A DNA stretch of 64,000 nucleotides, from the NCBI GenBank assembly GCA_905250075.1, contig CAJNOP010000014.1, positions 16,537 to 80,536 of the forward strand, read 5' to 3'. The translations under genes were made by a program, and so were the position numbers. This document shows, one piece after another, positions 36,028 to 48,427 of the stretch (positions are counted from its first letter, which is position 1; every line of letters starts with the position of its first letter). This DNA is from Rotaria sp. Silwood1. Lineage: Eukaryota > Rotifera > Eurotatoria > Philodinida > Philodinidae. Under the pieces are notes generated by a model. The model was given only the letters and a program-made list of their open reading frames with translations. It was not told the origin of the DNA and did not search any database.

Positions 36028-39000
36028 ATGAATCGACCTCTTTTTCGAGCACGAAATCTTGATCCTAATAAACGTATAAGATTGCTCGTTGATCAACATG
36101 ATGATAACAATAATGATCTTAGTAATTCATCAACTAAATCAGCATCTAGTAACAATCTTCTCGTTTCTCTTTCGTCTACATCCACAAATCAGACAATTCA
36201 ACAATCGACTGGATCAACTTCACAATTACCACAACGATGTGTACCACAAAGGCCATTTGTATCGGGCATGGAACGAGAAGAAGAAACGGTAGAAAATATT
36301 TTTATTTTTCATGACACTTCGTTCTCTAAAAAAAGCTTTCTTCATTCAAAGAATAAATTTTTTAGATCGGATGAAAAAAGAACGTATAATTGATTTGAGC
36401 AGATGTTAGTTTATATGTTCTCGTAGAGTCCTATATATAATACGCTTTGGAGTAAGATTTAAAAGAGTTCGAGACGGATATGATTTCATTTCTTAGGAAG
36501 CCTGCCATACAATAGAGTAAGCGAGATTTGATTCTATGTAAAAGAATCTTTCTTCATGTTTTAAAAAACAAAATGTTTGTCTTCTAGGAATATCACCTTC
36601 AAAATGCTCTCGATGCCCAATGTCGACTTGGCTCAGCTAAAATACGTGCTGTACCAGTACCTGATCTATATGAAGATCTAAATAGTCAATCCATATATCC
36701 AGCTAATGTTGTTTTACCTAAACAACTTATTCGTTTGCAACGTATATATCAATAAAATTATCTATTATTTTCTTTTAGCTATTTTTATTTATTAGCTTTA
36801 CAACTTGAATTGGATGAACCTGAATATGACATGGATGAAATCGATCATAATTGGTTTCATAAAACAGCTTGTAGTTTATGTCCTGATCTTACATATCTTG
36901 AATATGAAACCATTATTGATAAACTTGAGAATGCAAGTACGCGAACACTTGTTTCGTTGGATGAAGCACGAGCATTGTTTGCATCTTCAACACCCTCAAT
37001 AACCAATGATTTACATATAAATACTGTTTATGATTTTTGGTATAAACGACGAACAACACGGGTACATTTTTATAAGTATAAGTCTTATTTGAAAAGAAAA
37101 AGGATATCTAATCTAGATTGAACACATTGTTTTATTTAATGTGTTATTATTATTTTATATTATATTTCAGTTTTGTTTTTTTTTTGTTCTTCTTTTATTA
37201 CAAATAATTAGGACAAACGATTGAAACCACGTTTACTAACAGAACGTGATATCAAAGAAGAAAAAGGAAAACATCATCCATATGTTGCTTTTCGACGGCG
37301 TGTTGAAAAAATGACAACAAGAAAAGTAAAGAAATTTAAAAATCTGATTTTCCTATATAGATGATTGTTTCTTTTTAAATAGAATCGAAAGAATGATGAG
37401 CAAGCCTATTTATCAATGCTCAAATTACGTTCTAATTTTGAAGCCGTCGTGTAAGTTGTTGTTGTTGTTTTTTATGTTTTACTGATCACTTTAATGAATA
37501 TATTTGTTATTTAATAGTAAGTTAACAAATTTGATCAAAATACGTGAAACAACCAAAGTCTCATGGCTCGAATGCGCACTAGCAATTTTTCAAGCACGGT
37601 ACGCTGCCTGTCCACCCGTCGTCGGTGGCAACCGGAGAGTCTCGCTTAGTGAGCTCTGTGTGTTGTCTGCCTTTTTATTCTATGCTCGTCCAGATGTGAT
37701 TCGAAATTGGATGACGAAACAACATCGACGAATCAATCATCGACATCATCGTTACCGACAAATCATGATCGATATCATCATATTCGTTCCCATTTGAAAA
37801 CATCTTCATTGATGAACAGTAATAGTAATCTAACAACTATTCAACATCAACAATTATTAACACAGTTAATGCGTATTGAAAATCAGAAAAAAAATTCATT
37901 AACAACATTAGCTAGTCTTTTACAAACACCTATACAATCACAATCATTATCAACGGATTCAAATGATCCATTTCAACGAAAAATTAAAAAATTGAAAACA
38001 TCACATCGAAAAATTAATCATGTATGTTTTAAAAACAAATGATTTTTCATTAGAAAATATGTTTTAATTCTTGTTTTTAGACTGATAAACTTACACAATT
38101 GTTGTCTTCGCCAACAACACCATCATCACCTATTGTACATAATATGGGATTGACATCAACATCAATCTCACCACAATCAATACTTGAACGATTGTCATTG
38201 TCAAATGTTGTTTCTCCATCTTCACAACAACAAACTAATCGACGTCGTTTAAAAAATTTTCCATCAGGAACAATAAAACAAGGAAAAAATCATCGAAATT
38301 TATCACCTGTGGATATATGGTCCCTTGTAGATAATACAACAGGTGGTGCAATCTTGCTTAAAGCTCAGTTTCTTGAAGCAGCAAGAAAAATACAACAAAA
38401 AGAAGTAAAATTAAAATTAATCAAATTTAATAAATTTTTATTGATAAATTATTTTAGGAGCTTGAAAATAACATAAATCGTCGTGTTATTTTGCAAGATG
38501 GTTCATCTGTATTATCGAATACAAATGAAAATATCAATAATAGACTAGATGAAGTGGGAACGAATATTGATGATGAAGAATCAATTGATCCTTGGCAATT
38601 TCGGCCTAAAAGTGGATGTAGATATCTTCGGGTAAATTTTTTTTCTTAATGAATAAACTTTACAATAATATTTTCCAATAAAAAAGAGTTTGCTCCAGAT
38701 CTCCCTTAGAAAAAAGATCTGCCGGATGTAATAGAAGCAGAATTGGGAGCGTTCGAGCACCTACTTGTGCTCGAGAAAGGTAGATACTCGCGGTTCGAAC
38801 GATCAGTACTTGGACTCATATTTGTAGTTAAGTATGATATTTGTGGTATTCATTCTGGAGAAAATCCGTACATGTATTTACATTAAAATATGCTTAGTTT
38901 TTCAAGTCTTGAGCTAAAAATCTTAAAAGATCATAGTGAAGTTTTTGAACTTTTAAAACTCTTAGGTATGTTATTGTAAATAAAATATGAGTGAACAAAA

Positions 39001-40295
39001 GTTTAATTGACATTATGAGTCAAATTTAACACAAAGATAAGAGTATGATCTATCTTGACGTTTCAGTAATTGATAGTGTTTGTGTTCTGAAATATTGATA
39101 CCTGCAGGTTCTACAGTAAAGATTTTCTTTTAAACATAGAAGCTACATTTTAAAATTGTTTATAATCATCTATAGGATGAAGTTTTTTGAATTTCTATAA
39201 TATCATGTTAAAATATGATATTTATACAATGTATTAATACGTTTTATAATTTTTAGCCTATTGACCAAGATCAACAACAGCATGTTCAATCACAACGTTC
39301 AAGTTTTTCATCATTTTATTCTCTCGCTTGTTCTGAACGTGGTCATCTTGGCAAGCGACGAGTACGAATAGGTCGTGGTGGAAGGTATATTTATTATTAT
39401 TTATATCAGATTGAATGCGTATTGTATTTAAAATCTTAATTTAGATTACTCTATGATCGTCATATTGAACAGGAGAATAATGATTGTATGAATGAAATTC
39501 ATTCTTTTTCATCAACAACTAAATCACATTTTACGGACAAGTATGTATTATCATATTTTACGGTAAGTATATTATCGAAATAAAATTTTTCGGTTTTTTT
39601 TCTTCTTTAGACCCATATTATGGTACGTCTCGTCTCAATCATCACTTACCGAATCATATCATTTACATTCACATTTAACAGTTCATGATCATACAACATC
39701 ACTAGCTCATCATTATCAAACGAAATCATCATCATCATCAACATCAAGTTCAATCCATTTAAACGATTCATTCTATCATGTAAATAATTCAAATCCATCC
39801 TTATCGTATAATATACATGGTAAGCATAGACCATCGATATCAATTGAACTTGATCATCCATATTCATGTTCATCACGTCGTGTTAATCAAGCATTGCGTA
39901 CATTAGTTGAACCACAATTACCATCACCATCGCCATCACCACCTCCAATGACTCCTATATATACACCGCAACAAATGATGCTTATATCGACCCCACCTAC
40001 ACCACCACCACCACCACAATCATCATCATCGTCATCGATGATCAATAACCATAAAATAGATAGTTCTCAACAACAATCATTCTATACAAAATCATCATCA
40101 TCAGCATATGTTCTTTCTCCATCAACACCATTTTTTCCATCACATCATCACTCACATGTTATTCCATCAACACCTCCACCTCCAACACCGTCATCGTGTG
40201 CTCTTGTACAATTTGTTCAACTGCATCGTATACTTCCATCAACAAAAACCCATAATTTTGCATCATCAACACCGGTGACTACATCCGATTCATGA
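36028..40295 (+). CDS. EPC1: Enhancer of polycomb homologue (NuA4/TIP60 subunit)
   Basis: Twelve exons (36028-36288, 36588-36741, 36796-37061, 37212-37325, 37383-37450, 37518-37598, 37694-38021, 38081-38404, 38458-38631, 39257-39384, 39445-39540, 39611-40295) join in phase to 892 residues. EPC is the scaffold of the piccolo NuA4 core, linking the acetyltransferase and ING subunit to nucleosomes. The EPcA domain is clear: FRARNLDPNKRIR, PKQLIRLQPLQLELDEPEYD, PYVAFRRRVEKMTTRKNRKN. A second conserved block (WQFRPKSGCRYLR, then RRVRIGRGGRLLYDR) matches the EPC C-terminal region. A Ser/Pro/His-rich tail follows, consistent with the poorly conserved C-terminus. Intron 6 (37599-37693) is strikingly GC-rich. 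Intron 9 is 625 bp. An acceptor (TTGTTCTAG) lies 5 nt before the ATG. EPC1 versus EPC2 is not resolvable. Confidence 0.93.
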
Positions 40296-42000
40296 TAGAT
40301 ATGTATCTGTCTCATTTTCGTCATAATTATGGGTTCATATTTCTTTAATGTGTATGCGCGCATGCGCGTGTGTATATTTGTTCTTGGTGTTATCCCGCTC
40401 GCTATTTTGGTTTGTTTGTTTGTTGTTTCATTTATTTCTTCTCGTCTTTTCTTTTTTATATGTTTGTTTGTGTGTATGTGTGATGATTTTTTTCTCTTGT
40501 TGCTCGTTTAATATCGAGAAAAGAAATCATACTCGATCTTATTCCGAATAGCAAAATAGATTGATCACACACAAAAAAATGTGTCTATATTAGAAAAATT
40601 CGACTCAATCAAGGAAGCACCTTTCTTTTTTTACAATGTTCATATGTAATGAGCAAATTTCATTTTTTTTTTCATTTCAAATCTAATCAGTAATTTTAAG
40701 GTCATAGCCTTGATTTAAAAATTCATTTTCACAAGTACGTGCATGTTGGACAAACCATTAGTGATACTTGTTATCCTCTTGCCATTCGACTCGTTATATG
40801 ATGAAATGACATGATTAATGCCTCGGTATTCATAATGAAAAGAGCATTGAAGACGAATCATTAGAATACTAACTATGGTACGATGTTTTAGCGAATCATT
40901 TAAATTATAATTTATCTATTAAATATTGTGATTCATGCAGAATTTCTGATCGTGTATATTATAGATTTGAATTGTTGTTTGCAAACAGTTTTGAATATTT
41001 TATTTTTTCAATTGAATCCTTTTCTTTCATATGATCAATATAAATATGATGCAAATAAAAAACTAATATTTTTTTGATGATATTGTCATATGAATTCATT
41101 TTATAATCAAATCAATCGGACAATACACATGAACATATTATGATTAAGTTGGTTTCAATAGAAAATTCAAAAGTTTAATTATATGTTCATGCATAGAAAT
41201 GAAGAGATATCTTATAAATGAGATGAAAGGATACTTACATATATAAGAATAGAACTGTTCATCTATTCTTTAGTAAGCAAAAGTAACCGATCATGATTAC
41301 AATAGGATTTATTCATAGAGATTTCAGATAGTTATTGTCGAAAAAAACATTCTGAAAAAATGTTCAATATTACTGTCTGCATTCATAAAATAATATATGA
41401 AACAAAATTTTCCTACGAGATATATGATAAAATCTAACATCAAAATTTGAATTACATAACAATTACTTGAAATAATATGAATCATACCGAATGGTACACA
41501 AACAAAAACTCATCACAAAAATGAAAGTTAGTCATCAATGGGTAAAAAATGAAACTTCCTTTGTCTATATCGTTGTCTTTGATAGAGGCATCTTTATATA
41601 GTGTAAAACAAGGATATGCATTTTCACACGTACACTATTAAACAAGGTCAATCAATAACAAGGTATGCTTGATAACATGAAAGTTGATACAACTAGCGTT
41701 CAATTGATATAGAAGGCCTAAATAAGTATTAGAGAAAATAATTTAACCTTTTTAAAAAGACGTTTGATATTTTTATCTATCTATACTTAGTATCTGTTCA
41801 AAGGAATAACTCTCATTCTGTAGAAAATAATCAATGGTTGAAATTAGTTTTAATTGATATTCTTTGTCTTCAAAAAGTTTTAATTCGATACTTTCGTGAT
41901 GTTTTTAATAACTATAATATATGGCAAAAAATTTAAATTAGAGATGAAATAATATCGTATGTATAATATGTACGCGAGAAAAAAACAAAAAAAAAAAGTT
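40296..42000. other. Convergent intergenic region between EPC and Akirin
   Basis: About 1.7 kb between two convergent genes. It holds probable 3'UTRs and no recognised gene. ORFs at 40329-40551 are hydrophobic low-complexity. Confidence 0.5.
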
Positions 42001-42477
42001 TCACAAAACATATGAAAATGCAGTGCTTGCTGTATTCTCTGTTTCTTGCTGTTGACCAAAATGAAAAAGTTGTTGTTTCGATGAATTTTTATAAACACTA
42101 TCATGTGAATATCTTACAAATTGTTCATATTGTTCATTAAGTTTTGTTGTTAATAATTGTTCATACTGTTCGCGTATTAATTTATCTTGTTCACGTAAGA
42201 AACGAGCACACATTTGAGCAGTTTGAGTATATGTAAACATAGGAATATCATCAGTTGACGATGATGTTAAAGCAGTAAGTGAACATGATTTTAATGATGA
42301 CTTTTTATTCGTTGATGATTTAGTAAAAATAGATTGTTGTTTTGTAGAAGATGATGAGGAAGTATTATTAATCGCAAATGTTGTTGGTGATAATTTTATT
42401 TCTGCTCGTTTACGTTTTACACCTTGTTCAACTGGATCAAATTCGAGTGAACGTTTAAGTGATGCAACTGCTAACAT
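42001..42477 (-). CDS. AKIRIN2: Akirin
   Basis: A single-exon minus-strand gene of 158 residues starts at the internal Met (MLAVASLKRSLEFDPVEQG); this is preferred over the upstream Met at 42519 because animal akirins begin with exactly this kind of LKRxLDFDP sequence. It is followed by the nuclear-localisation motif KRKRAEIKL, a low-complexity Ser/Thr linker, and the conserved C-terminal helix: FTYTQTAQMCARFLRE, then EQYEQLLTTKLNEQYEQFV and RYSHDSVYK. It ends in SYVL, where animal akirins typically end SYVS. Akirin is a small nuclear adaptor that bridges transcription factors to chromatin remodelling (NF-kB-dependent immune genes) and promotes nuclear import of proteasomes through the C-terminal motif. 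The protein is somewhat shorter than human akirins (about 190-200) because of the linker. The last residue is Leu instead of Ser. Confidence 0.92.
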   Translation of the reverse strand: MLAVASLKRSLEFDPVEQGVKRKRAEIKLSPTTFAINNTSSSSSTKQQSIFTKSSTNKKSSLKSCSLTALTSSSTDDIPMFTYTQTAQMCARFLREQDKLIREQYEQLLTTKLNEQYEQFVRYSHDSVYKNSSKQQLFHFGQQQETENTASTAFSYVL

Positions 42478-43585
42478 GTTGAATAATGAAGTGAAAATTG
42501 AAAACAGACAAAAAATCAAACACCAATATCAAAAATAATAATTATATGTATGATTATTTCTTGTTTCGAAAGAGAAGAGGAGAGGGTTTATATATACAGA
42601 AGACACAGTCATGTCTTTGTATCATAGTGATAAACCAATGAAAATTGAAATTCTATTTGAGAATGATTCTATAATAACAATATTGATTTGATAAAATTTC
42701 TATCGAAAACAAAAATGATTAATTAAAGATATTAATATGTGTATTTTATAATTTTCAGATAAAAAGATGACGCTTCTGATCTTAAGATTTTGATTGGTTG
42801 CCAGTAATGAAAAACCTGATTGGAAGGAACACTTTAGAACGATAGTTTGCTGTGAAATTTCAAATAGAATTGCTATATTCTCGAATAATACTTATGTCTA
42901 GTTTAAGATCTCTTCGTCTTTCTTATTTTGATTGTTTCAGATTTAGATAAACCGCTCTCTGTTCTTACAAACATAGTAGATATCAAATGAATTGATAGAA
43001 TCATGAAGAGAGAAAGTTTTTCCAAAATTTTGATAACTTAAGTCTAAAAATTACAAAATTTCACTATTAATTGCAGGAGCGGATTCAGAGAGGAAGTTCA
43101 AATTGCATAATTTATTTTATATTTTCGTCTTCTTTCTGTTGCTGGTCGTTATTATATAAAAAAATGAATCAGTGACAATTAATAACTATTAAAAAATCGT
43201 TTTGTTGTAAAATTTCTATTAAGTAAAGCATCATTTATATGAACATAAGTGCAAACGAAATTACAATTTTCATTTTAAGAATTATACTAAATATTTAAAC
43301 AATATTTTTTCCGAATATATCATCTTGTTCTATTTTTTTGCATTGCTTTCAGCCAGTATTTTATTGAAATTTTCTCTTTCAAAGAAGTGATTTGACACTC
43401 TAATAGAACAAACAACTATTTTTGGAAAAACAAAAGTGATGTTCGGAGATGTGCCACTTTTCGACCTTCATGCTACATGAAACACTGCTTTCATTTATTC
43501 TATATAATTTCAAAATAAACATGTTTTTTTTTCCGATATATAAAATTAACTTTTACAAATCTATTTTGTTTTAGAGTTCTATTTA
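42478..43585. other. Divergent intergenic region, Akirin/UTP25
   Basis: About 1.1 kb between divergent starts, likely holding both promoters. No specific element recognised. Confidence 0.4.
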
Positions 43586-45663
43586 ATGGAAAATACAACT
43601 AAAGATGATCCATTTCTTTCACATTTTGAAACATTAATAGATGAAACACAAATCAATAATAAATCACCTAAAACTAAAATAGATCTATTTTCATCATCAC
43701 TTGGTTCTTGTCAATTCTCGTCAACATCATCAGATAAACTACCTATATTGCCATGTCCAACATCTACAATTGATTCATTTTCAATAAAAAAATCTCTTTT
43801 ATCAAATATTGAAGCATCTGGTAGTCAATTAACACCATTACAATTCGATTTTTTTTCATTAATTCATAATTATTATGATGTTTATTATCCAAATCGAACT
43901 AATGTAAATGATGTTGGTGAACAATTACGATTTGTTATTTGTTTACATTTAATAAATCATGTATTAAAAACACGTTCACGTATATTATCACATAATGCAA
44001 AATTAAAAGAAAATCCTGATCTTGATTATCATGATCAAGGTTTTACAAGACCTAAAGTTCTTATTATTGTACCATTTCGTGAAAGTGTTCGACGTATTAT
44101 AAATTGTTTTGAAAATCTTTTATTAACTATGGATGATAGTGAAAAAACTGATCAAATACAAATGAGTCATCGTAAAAGATTTAAAGAAGAATATGGTGGT
44201 GGAGAAATCGATAATGAAACTAATGATGGAAAATTTCAACGAACATCTAATGAATATAATGAAATATTTGCTGGAAATATTGATGATCACTTTCGATTAG
44301 GTAATTATTACATCATGGTTATAGTGGTGACTAAAAAAAGAAGAGAAAGAGAATTTTTCAAAACAGCTTTTCGGAACAATACTAGAAGAAAAATTCGAGT
44401 TAAATCTTTTGTTCAGAGTTTTTTGCTTTGTAAAATGCCGTTTCACACATAACGATAGAACAATTGGAAACAAAGAAAAATGTTTGACCAGTGCGGATTA
44501 CGACAAATGAGGAAAATTTTTCTGTGTCTGAGATTATTTTTTTCTAATTGATAATATACTGTCAAATTTTTGTTTAAGGTATATCTGTAACACGTAAATC
44601 ATTGAAATTTTTTCAATCAGTATACAAATCTGATTTTCTCATCGTATCACCTGTTGGTCTTCGAACATTACTTGAAAAACGTCGTCGTAAACGTAAACAT
44701 AAACAATCATCGGACAATTCTGAATCTGATAGTGATAATGAAAATACAAATGAGAATAATTCATCTTCAATAGCTGATTTTTTATCATCAATTGAATGTG
44801 TTTATATTGATCAATTAGATATATTATCAATGCAAAATCTTGATCATCTATTTTATATATTAGAAAATCTCAATTGTATTCCACAACAAGCAACATCATC
44901 AACAGATTTTTCTCGTATACGTCATTGGTCATTAAATGGTTGGGCATGTTACTATCGTCAATTAATTGTTCTATCATCATTTACAAGTCCATTATTTCTT
45001 AGTTTATTTCATCGTTTTTCAACAAATTATTTTGGACAATGTTTAATTCAACCATCATTTCCATTAAATGGTTATATACGTCCAATATCAACATTTCATC
45101 AATTATTTCAACGTATACCAGTATGTGATCCAACATTAAGATTTAATTATTTTATTGAACATATTCTACCACGTTTTGATACATCAACATATGATCATAC
45201 ATTAATTTATTTATCATCATATTTTGATTTTGTACGTTTAAAAAATTATATGCGTACAGAAAAACATAAACAATTTAATTATTTAACATTAAGTGAATAT
45301 TCAACGAAAAAACAAATTCTATTAGCAAGAAATATATTCTATCATCGTCAAGTACGATTTTTATTAATGACAGAACGTTTTCATTTTTATCATCGTTATC
45401 GTATAAAAGGTATACGACATATATTATTCTATGATTTACCATCATATGGACATTTCTATCCAGAAATTGTACAATTTTTAACATTACCACATGTAATTGA
45501 TAAGAAAAAAACAACACAAACAAATCAAACCGATGAACCAAGTACATGTACGGCATTATATGCCAAAGAAGATGCATTAAAATTAGCTTATATACTTGGA
45601 CAAAATGCTGTTACTGATTTGTTAAATTCAGAAAAAAATACACATTTGTTTACGAATAAATAA
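43586..45663 (+). CDS. UTP25: U3 small nucleolar RNA-associated protein 25 (Def)
   Basis: Two exons (43586-44300 and 44579-45663) join in phase to 599 residues. UTP25/Def is a nucleolar SSU-processome component needed for 18S rRNA maturation; in vertebrates it also directs p53 turnover. It has a DEAD/DEAH-helicase-like fold with degenerate motifs. Matches to the family include LTPLQFDFFSLIHNYYDVYY, LINHVLKTRSRILSHNAKLK, GFTRPKVLIIVPFRESVRRI, YKSDFLIVSPVGLRTLLE and, near the end, GIRHILFYDLPSYGHFYPEI. A basic/acidic patch (RRRKRKHKQ, then SDSDNENTN) lies between motif blocks. The usual long acidic N-terminal region (human about 756 residues) is mostly absent, so the protein is short or an N-terminal exon is missed. 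An acceptor (TTTGTTTTAG) 11 nt before the ATG fits a trans-spliced or 5'UTR-spliced mRNA. Confidence 0.93.
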
Positions 45664-48427
45664 ACAAATAAAATCAATGGGAATAACTTTTGAATTAATA
45701 CTAGTGATATCTGTAAACATTCTATACTTATATTCTATATTTTGTGAAGCTTTTGTTTTCATATAATTTCATTTGCATTTACTGTTGGAAATGAGCACAT
45801 TGTATTGAAACATATAAGTTCATAGTTTTGAAATATTTTGAAAAAGGTTATTGCATAGAATGTTGTTTTAGGTCATATATACTTTCGTTATCAATTCTTA
45901 TTGTTCTTATAAGAAGATCTTTAGTAAACATTGTCTTAAAATATATCCACATAGATAAAATTCAAATAACTGAAAGTCACATAAATATGAAACTCATTGA
46001 AAAGAACCATCTCTTTGAATTTCTCATCTGACATCTAGCATGATTTAATATAGTACTGAATAAACTTTAAAAGCAGAAAGAAAATTTGATGCTGAAATTC
46101 TTTCACTTCTAATACGAGTGCTAGGACAATGCATCTTATGACATGTTGTTCTTAAAGTATCCTGGAGAAATATCAAGAGTAGTTGAGTGAGGACAGACGA
46201 TAAATCCTCACTCACATTCCATCAAGAGAATTAGATTATGAATGAATTATAAGAAGATTATCAAAGTGTGATTTAAGTCTTGAAAAGCAGAGAGAAGTTG
46301 AACACTGTCGAAGAACTTCGAATAAATCAAGTGAAATTCCATTGATTAATGATTTCAATGTCGTCTTTCTAAACTCTTTTATATGACTCGTAGAAGATAT
46401 ACAGGGTGGCGCAAAAGTCACTTTACCAGAAAAAAATTGAATATCTTCATTACGGCTCGAACAAACGAGCTGATTTTTTTATCAATGATAGAGAAATATT
46501 CAAGCTTTATATCCATAAAGACATGTCTAGGCAGACCCTTTGTTAAGTATCACCAGTGATCGCAACAAAAAAAATTTACTTTTTCACAGACAGGAAAAAA
46601 ACAATATACTTAACAAAGGGTCTATCTAGGCATGTCTTTATGGATATCAAGCTTGAACATTTCTCTATCAGTGATAAAAAAAATCAGCTCGTTTGCTCGA
46701 GCCGTAATGAAGATATTCAATTTCTTTTTCGATAAAGTGTTTTTGCGCCACCCTGTATTTTTCATTACTGTTTTCTTTGTTTTTAAAGATAAGTGACGAC
46801 AAAACAAAAGGTCTTATCATTTCTAGCATCAAGACGCATAGATACTGAGGTGTGTACCTCTTAACATACGAATGTAGTCAATAATAAACGATGTTTGTCT
46901 GTTGAAACGGACCTTTAGTTAGTTTTCGTAATGAGTTTACTCGTAAAGAATACATACTCAAGCTCGAAATTATCATTTGATCATTCTTGATTGTATGCTA
47001 GCTTATTTATTCTAGTATCTGATTTATAGGAATCTTTGAAAGTTCCGATAACTTTTCAAATAGGTGGCTACGATCATTGGTGGTGTCAGCATTAATAACC
47101 AAATTATTGCATGGTGGAACAAGCTAGACTGTTGAAAACTGTATAAAGATTTTATTCCTCAAAACACATTTATCTTCTGTTAGTCTAGTCATTCAAAAAA
47201 TTCCATTCTACTAGAACAACTTGAAAAAACTTCTCCCAAAAATATGTTTAATTAAGTTCGTAACTAACCAAACGACTTCACAGTAGTATTGTGCCCGAAA
47301 AGTTCACTGATCTACAAATCTAATAGCGTAATGTCGGCAAACTAAAAATATGACACATTACATAGCTGCTCATATTCTACAAGATTGAATTCAGCAACAC
47401 ATATTTTTGTTTATGAATTACTAAACATTTTTAGTACATGTCGATGATAATCGTAATATATACTACAGTCAGTATTGAAGAAGGCCAAAAGATAACTATC
47501 GCAAAGTTAATTGTGTTACATACTAATACCGCTGTAGAGTTCGATCTCACGAGTATATGTATGTTATGATTTATGAGAAGAGAGCGGTACTACTTAAGTA
47601 AATGCCCGTGATGGAAAAAAGAGATCGTTGTCAAGTTGTCTATGACGTCTGTGAAAGGCAAAGGTAAGTCCAAACTCCTACCTCTATAATTCAACAGTCT
47701 TGTTAGATCGTCTTTCAGGCACAAAATCAAAAAAGAAAGGATACCTTATAAGCTGAAATATGCGAAAACCTAACATTATCCTTGCCGATAGATTTGTGAC
47801 AAGTCTTTTTCACCTGACATGTGCAATTCAGACTACGCGACCTAAAACAAAGCTCTCACGATATCATTTGGATAGAATAAATGAAGAGGTACTGAATAAC
47901 TCCATTTGCATAGAAGAAATCGCTCATGTAAAAAGAGCTGGTCACCAATGGTTTGATTCAACTCTTCTGAATCATTCAGCTGTGAAATATCGCATACCTA
48001 CTGAAAGTCAAGTGTATTAACTCTCAAAGTATGCAGACAGAAGACTTGTTGAAAGAGAATTAGTGTAATCTTTAAACGAAGACAATAAAATCAATATACT
48101 ATATCTAACTTACTAGAAAAGTCTAATTTTAATTATTGAATACCGCCATCTATTTATTATTTGGTTGTTATTCGATCTTGAAGAATTTATATTTGAAAAA
48201 CTTTTGTTTTTCTTCGTTATCTTTTTTACGCACACTTTTCGTATTTTTAAAACAACTATTATCTAACAACAAACACAAAAACATGTTTCGTCTTCCTTTT
48301 GAAGAAGTTGATCTTAAACATTTCATACTTTACATTTATAAATTCTTTATATTCTGAAGAACTTAATGCGTCGAAATTCTCTATTTTTTTTTTATCTTTA
48401 GATTTCTCTTTCTCATTAGAAATAGAG
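45664..48427. other. Intergenic region with one complete MITE
   Basis: About 2.8 kb between UTP25 and the PI3K gene. It holds the inverted-repeat element at 46400-46757 and an 86-codon ORF (47760-48020) without recognisable family. Nothing else is supported. Confidence 0.5.
46400..46757. mobile_element. Complete inverted-repeat MITE with CAGGGTGGCGC termini
   Basis: The element opens TACAGGGTGGCGCAAAAG and closes with GCGCCACCCTGTA. The arms of about 150 bp each are near-complementary (for example ACGGCTCGAACAAACGAGC against GCTCGTTTGCTCGAGCCGT, and AAGACATGTCTAGG against CCTAGGCATGTCTT in reverse orientation). TA flanks both ends, as expected for Tc1/mariner target choice. There is no transposase; the short ORFs inside are by-products of the arms. 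Confidence 0.75.

Noticed and set aside
38700-38830. Hairpin TCGAGCAC...GTGCTCGA and GCGGTTCGAACG in EPC intron 9, considered as a tRNA or tRNA-derived SINE
   Set aside because: No A box, no acceptor stem, and the GTTCGA context does not fit a T-loop.
42478-42519. Upstream in-frame Met extending Akirin by 14 residues
   Set aside because: The hydrophobic extension is not seen in akirins, whereas the internal Met starts exactly at the conserved N-terminus.
44639-45577. Antisense ORFs opposite UTP25 (63 and 100 codons)
   Set aside because: Shadows of the conserved UTP25 frame.
46236-46807. Two 61-codon minus-strand ORFs near 46.2-46.8 kb
   Set aside because: The second (46622-46807) lies mostly in the arm of the MITE at 46400-46757; the first shows no family resemblance.
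47760-48020. 86-codon ORF upstream of the PI3K gene
   Set aside because: Balanced composition but no recognised motif and no splice context; could be a dead fragment.
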